Positions 7,534 to 10,312 of a stretch of 10,312 nt of DNA are shown piece after piece. The notes beneath the pieces are model-generated. The model had not been told where the DNA came from, searched no databases, and was given only the letters and a program-made list of their open reading frames with translations. Location: the NCBI GenBank assembly GCA_945877525.1, contig CAMDVP010000094.1, forward strand, positions 1-10,312. The letters run 5' to 3'. How positions within the stretch are numbered: position 1 is the stretch's first letter; every line of letters begins with the position of its first letter. The translations under genes were made by a program, and so were the position numbers. This DNA comes from an uncultured Clostridia bacterium (GTDB taxonomy: Bacteria; Bacillota; Clostridia; Christensenellales; Aristaeellaceae).

Positions 7534-7559
7534 AAAAGCCGCAGCACAAGTGCCGCGGC
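7534..7559 (-). terminator. Probable intrinsic terminator of the ZIP transporter gene
   Basis: On the minus strand the stem GCCGC-G-GCAC / GTGC-T-GCGGC (7538-7559), with a very tight or reduced loop, is followed by TTTT (7534-7537). It lies about 115 bp past the ZIP stop codon, back to back with the AGCS terminator. Confidence 0.65.
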
Positions 7560-7572
7560 AGGAACAGGAATC

Positions 7573-7667
7573 TCATACTGTTCTCGCTTAAACGATTGCT
7601 TTACCGAAGGCAAAGGTTTCGCGCCTGCGCAGAGGCGTCCCCCCTTTTCCCGCATACAACAGTATGA
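7573..7667. repeat. 10-bp inverted repeat enclosing a structured intergenic segment
   Basis: TCATACTGTT (7573-7582) is the perfect reverse complement of AACAGTATGA (7658-7667). The 75 bp between them contain further short dyads: CTTTACC-GAA-GGCAAAG (with one mismatch, around 7599-7615) and CGCCT-GCGCAG-AGGCG (7622-7637). The segment lies in the 3' untranslated region of the ZIP gene on the minus strand, before its terminator. No open frame of note is present and I do not recognise an RNA family. Confidence 0.5.
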
Positions 7668-7673
7668 TTATGT

Positions 7674-8528
7674 TTACACGAAAATAATCAGCACGCCGGT
7701 CAGAATGCCAACGATGGTTGCCGCAGCTGGCAGCTTCGACTTCCACATGAGGATGGACTCTGGGAGCAGCTCACCGAACACTACATACAGCATAGCGCCT
7801 GAGGCAAAGCTCAGGGATACGGCCAGCGCCGTGGGACCCATGGCCCCCAGCACATAGCCAAGCACCGCGCCCAGGATGGTGGGAAAACCCGTGAACGCGG
7901 TGATCAGCACGGATTTCCACTTCTTCATGCCCCCGGAAATCAGCGGAACCGCCACAGCCATGCCCTCCGGCACGTTGTGCAGCCCGATCACGACAGCCAT
8001 GGTCAGCCCGCCCCGGTTGGACAGAATTTCCCCGACGGAGCGGGCAAAGGACGCGCCGATCACCATGCCCTCTGGCACGTTGTGCAGGGCAATGGCCGCC
8101 GCCATCACCAGCCCGGCCAGAAACAGGCCGCTGCGGGGCTGACGGCCCTCAATGTGCTCGTGCAGATGGTTTGCGTGGGTCAATTCCTCCAGGGAGTCAG
8201 CGGTTTTGGGATGGTTTTCATCAATATGGGCCACCTCGTGGTTGGTATGCCTGTCAATCGCCGCGTTCAGCAGGGCAATAACGATATACCCCACCATCAC
8301 GCCAGCCACCACCAGAAACACAGTGGAAGTGGATGCGCTGGTGTGCAGCGCCTCAGACAAAAGATCAAAGCATACCACAGAGGTCATGACCCCTGCCGCA
8401 AAGGAAAGCAGCAGGCTGACCGTTTTGCTGGAGTCCTTGCGGAACAGGCAGGCCACCAGACCGCCTATGCCCGTGCCGCCCATGCCGGCCAACGCCGTAA
8501 TGCCAATCAGAAGCCATAGAGAATCCAT
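7674..8528 (-). CDS. ZIP family divalent metal transporter
   Basis: A 284-residue membrane protein of the ZIP family, with about eight hydrophobic segments. The start is ATG 8526-8528, preceded by GAGG (about 11 nt upstream) and giving a normal ZIP N terminus; the 33-codon upstream extension covers the promoter and is rejected. Metal-site motifs: HNVPEG at residues 149-154 (TM4) and again at 184-189 (TM5), the two helices that form the transport site in ZIP proteins. The loop between TM3 and TM4 (residues 94-125) carries eight histidines, typical of metal-sensing or delivery loops. Expected role: import of Zn2+ or other divalent ions (Fe, Mn) into the cytoplasm. The doubled HNVPEG resembles ZupT/GufA-like bacterial members; specificity cannot be read. 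It has its own promoter and sits downstream of a terminator that closes the Ca2+ ATPase gene. Confidence 0.93.
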   Translation of the reverse strand: MDSLWLLIGITALAGMGGTGIGGLVACLFRKDSSKTVSLLLSFAAGVMTSVVCFDLLSEALHTSASTSTVFLVVAGVMVGYIVIALLNAAIDRHTNHEVAHIDENHPKTADSLEELTHANHLHEHIEGRQPRSGLFLAGLVMAAAIALHNVPEGMVIGASFARSVGEILSNRGGLTMAVVIGLHNVPEGMAVAVPLISGGMKKWKSVLITAFTGFPTILGAVLGYVLGAMGPTALAVSLSFASGAMLYVVFGELLPESILMWKSKLPAAATIVGILTGVLIIFV

Positions 8529-8565
8529 GCTTTTCGCCTCGCTTGCCTTTTGTGGAACGCGGAGT

Positions 8566-8593
8566 ATTATACCACAATCAGGGGGAAAAGCAA
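8566..8593 (-). promoter_or_regulatory. Promoter of the ZIP transporter gene (extended -10)
   Basis: On the minus strand, TGGTATAAT gives an extended -10 (TATAAT at 8566-8571), with a weak -35 TTGCTT (8588-8593) at 16-bp spacing. A short dyad GTAT-T-ATAC (8564-8572) covers the -10 and might be part of a metalloregulator site, but it is too short to name the regulator. Confidence 0.65.
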
Positions 8594-8625
8594 TGGATTG
8601 CCCGCAGGAAGCAGCAGGAAATATC

Positions 8626-8668
8626 AAAAAGGACGCCCCACCGCGGAAAACCTCTTTCGCAGGGCGTC
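8626..8668 (-). terminator. Intrinsic terminator of the calcium ATPase gene
   Basis: On the minus strand GACGCCC (8662-8668) pairs with GGGCGTC (8632-8638); an inner stem GCGAAA/TTTCCGC (8644-8660) extends it. It is followed by C and five T (8626-8630), 37 bp after the ATPase stop codon. Confidence 0.85.
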
Positions 8669-8704
8669 TGATCGGTTATGAAAAGTGCGGAGCAGGGCAG
8701 AAAT

Positions 8705-10312
8705 TCATTGCTTTTTGCCAAACCGGCGCTGCACAAGCTTCACCAGCTCCACCAGCGGAATGATCAGGAAGGCCAGCAGCAGAGCCACGGCATATTCCAC
8801 CAGCGAGATAGAAGTAAAGCCGAAGGCGCTGACCAGGAAGGGCACATAGATCACCGCGGTGGTCAGCAGCAGCGCCGCCGCCGCGCCAGCCCACAGGTAA
8901 GCATTCTGCTTCTTCATCGCGAAGATGCTGCCGCGCTGCGAGCGCATGTTGAAGGACTGGAAGATTTCCGCCATAGACATGGTCAGGAAGGCCATGGTCA
9001 TGCCGTCAGGGCTGTTGGTCAGCGCCCATATGCCGGACTCCATGTAGTGACCGATGAGGTATGCGGATATGGTCAGCGCTGCCACCAGCAGGCCCTGGTA
9101 TACCAGGTCAATGCCTACGCCGCCGGAAAACACGCCGGCCCTGGCGTCCCTCGGCTTCTGGCGCATGGAGTTCTCCTCACCGGGCTCCATGCCCAGGGCC
9201 AAAGCAGGCAGACTGTCGGTAATCAGGTTGATCCACAGGATATGCGCCGGCTCCAGGATGGTGAAGCCCAGCATGGTCGCCGTGAAGATGCTGATGACCT
9301 CGCTCAGGTTGGAGGACAGAAGAAACTGGATTGCCTTGCGGATATTGGCATAGATGCGCCTGCCCTCTTCCACGGCGGAGACGATGGTGGCGAAGTTGTC
9401 GTCCGCCAGGATCATATCGGCTACGTTCTTGGTCACGTCGGTGCCGGTGATGCCCATGCCCACGCCAATGTCCGCCGCCTTGATGGAGGGCGCGTCGTTT
9501 ACGCCGTCGCCGGTCATGGCGGTCACCTTGCCCCGGCGCTTCCACGCCTCCACAATGCGCACCTTATGCTCGGGCTGCACGCGGGCGTACACGCTGTAAC
9601 GCTCAATGGCCTCGTCCAGCTCAGAGTCGGTCATGTGGTTCAGCTCGCTACCCATCACCGCCTGAGAAGGATCGGTGAGGATACCCAGTTCCCGGGCAAT
9701 CGCCACAGCCGTGTCGATATGGTCGCCGGTAATCATGACCACGCGGATGCCTGCGTCATGACATTTGTCCACGGCAGCCTTGACCTCGGGACGAATGGGG
9801 TCAATCATGCCCGTCAGGCCGATGAAGGTCAGCCCGTTCTCAATCGCCTCCGCGGAGGTGTCCTCCGGCAGTGCGTCCCAGTCCCGCTTCGCGCAGGCCA
9901 GCACCCGCAGCGCACGATCCGCCATGCGCTTGTTCTCGGCCATGATTTCCTCGCGGTCCTTCTGCATCATGGGCCGCACGCCCTCAGGGGTCAGGCGCTT
10001 GGTGCAGCGGGAGAGAATCTCATCCGGCGCCCCCTTGGTATACTGGACAATGCCCTTCCCCGTGCGGTGCAGGGTGGACATCATCTTGCGCATGGAATCA
10101 AAGGGGGCCTCCGCAATGCGGGGTGTTTCAGCCTTGAGGTTGTCCTTGCTCAGGCCCTGGGCATAGGCGAAGTTCACCAGTGCGCACTCGGTCGGCTCGC
10201 CCACCGCTTCGTGCCTCTCGTCCATCTCCGCATCGGAGCACAGCGCCATACCCCTGGCCAGCAGAGACGTGTTCGGGGTATAGGATTCCACCACGGTCAT
10301 GCGGTTCTGGGT
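8705..10312 (-). CDS. P2A-type (SERCA-like) calcium-transporting P-type ATPase, C-terminal part, cut by the right edge
   Basis: Five hundred and thirty-five codons up to the stop, running off the right edge. The first visible residues TQNRMTVV are those that follow the phosphorylated aspartate in DKTGTLTQNRMTVV, so the catalytic Asp lies just outside. In order: GEPTECAL and KGAPDEIL of the nucleotide-binding domain, DPIRPEV and MITGDH, then TGDGVNDAP (9488-9514) of the phosphorylation-domain hinge, and a C-terminal six-helix membrane part. In M5 the segment SSNLSEV has a Glu (9299-9301). In M6, NLITD has Asn, Thr and Asp (9227-9229, 9218-9220, 9215-9217). These match the Ca2+-binding residues of SERCA and identify the P2A group. 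It should expel Ca2+ from the cytoplasm using ATP. The missing N-terminal part (actuator domain, M1-M4) is about 330-350 residues. The promoter is outside the window. Confidence 0.93.
   Translation of the reverse strand, partial: TQNRMTVVESYTPNTSLLARGMALCSDAEMDERHEAVGEPTECALVNFAYAQGLSKDNLKAETPRIAEAPFDSMRKMMSTLHRTGKGIVQYTKGAPDEILSRCTKRLTPEGVRPMMQKDREEIMAENKRMADRALRVLACAKRDWDALPEDTSAEAIENGLTFIGLTGMIDPIRPEVKAAVDKCHDAGIRVVMITGDHIDTAVAIARELGILTDPSQAVMGSELNHMTDSELDEAIERYSVYARVQPEHKVRIVEAWKRRGKVTAMTGDGVNDAPSIKAADIGVGMGITGTDVTKNVADMILADDNFATIVSAVEEGRRIYANIRKAIQFLLSSNLSEVISIFTATMLGFTILEPAHILWINLITDSLPALALGMEPGEENSMRQKPRDARAGVFSGGVGIDLVYQGLLVAALTISAYLIGHYMESGIWALTNSPDGMTMAFLTMSMAEIFQSFNMRSQRGSIFAMKKQNAYLWAGAAAALLLTTAVIYVPFLVSAFGFTSISLVEYAVALLLAFLIIPLVELVKLVQRRFGKKQ

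Noticed and set aside
7595..7640. Second glycine-riboswitch-like motif (CCGAAGGCAAAGG) in the AGCS-ZIP intergenic region
   Set aside because: Only a short resemblance to the aptamer core; the CAGGCAAAAGGAC half and the P1/P3 stems are absent and no gene follows on that strand.
8529..8627. 33-codon N-terminal extension of the ZIP protein
   Set aside because: It would run through the TATAAT promoter element and contains no membrane or leader-like features.

Overview
The window is about 60% GC and gene-dense. It reads as ordinary chromosome of a Bacillota bacterium, most likely a Clostridia-type, gut-associated anaerobe. The reasons are strong AGGAGG-type ribosome binding sites, near-consensus sigma-A promoters (TTGACA, 17-18 bp, TATAAT), GTG and TTG starts, a glycine riboswitch ahead of a sodium/amino-acid symporter, and an arsR/permease/thioredoxin trio of the kind common in clostridia. 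This placement is inference; there is no rRNA or other marker gene. I see no insertion sequence, phage gene, CRISPR array, tRNA or rRNA.

Layout, left to right. (1) 1-968, minus: N-terminal 322 codons of a glycoside hydrolase family 3 enzyme, cut by the left edge, with a TTG start. (2) 1109-3016, plus: YgiQ-type radical SAM protein, divergent from GH3; the two genes have separate promoters. (3) 3020-3721, minus: TetR-family repressor, converging on ygiQ with a 3-bp gap. (4) 3934-5644, plus: three-gene operon of ArsR-type repressor, ArsP/DUF318-type permease and small thioredoxin-fold protein with a Cys-rich N terminus. (5) 5687-7524, plus: promoter, single-aptamer glycine riboswitch with intrinsic terminator, AGCS sodium/alanine-glycine symporter, and a strong terminator. 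(6) 7535-8594, minus: ZIP-family metal transporter with its own promoter and a structured 3' region. (7) 8626-10312, minus: C-terminal 535 codons of a P2A (SERCA-like) calcium ATPase, cut by the right edge immediately after where the DKTGTL motif should be.

How the parts work together. The ars-like operon should be self-repressed by ArsR and induced by trivalent arsenic or antimony, probably including methylated forms, which the permease would export; the thioredoxin-like protein may keep the metalloid or the permease cysteines reduced. The glycine riboswitch should set symporter expression by cellular glycine, and its terminator is also the first one downstream of the ars-like operon. ZIP and the Ca2+ pump are two metal-ion transporters on the same strand with separate transcription signals.

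I did not find a clearly new system. The most worthwhile leads are the architecture of the single-aptamer riboswitch, the Cys-rich thioredoxin-like protein of the ars-like operon, and an unexplained structured segment at 7573-7667.
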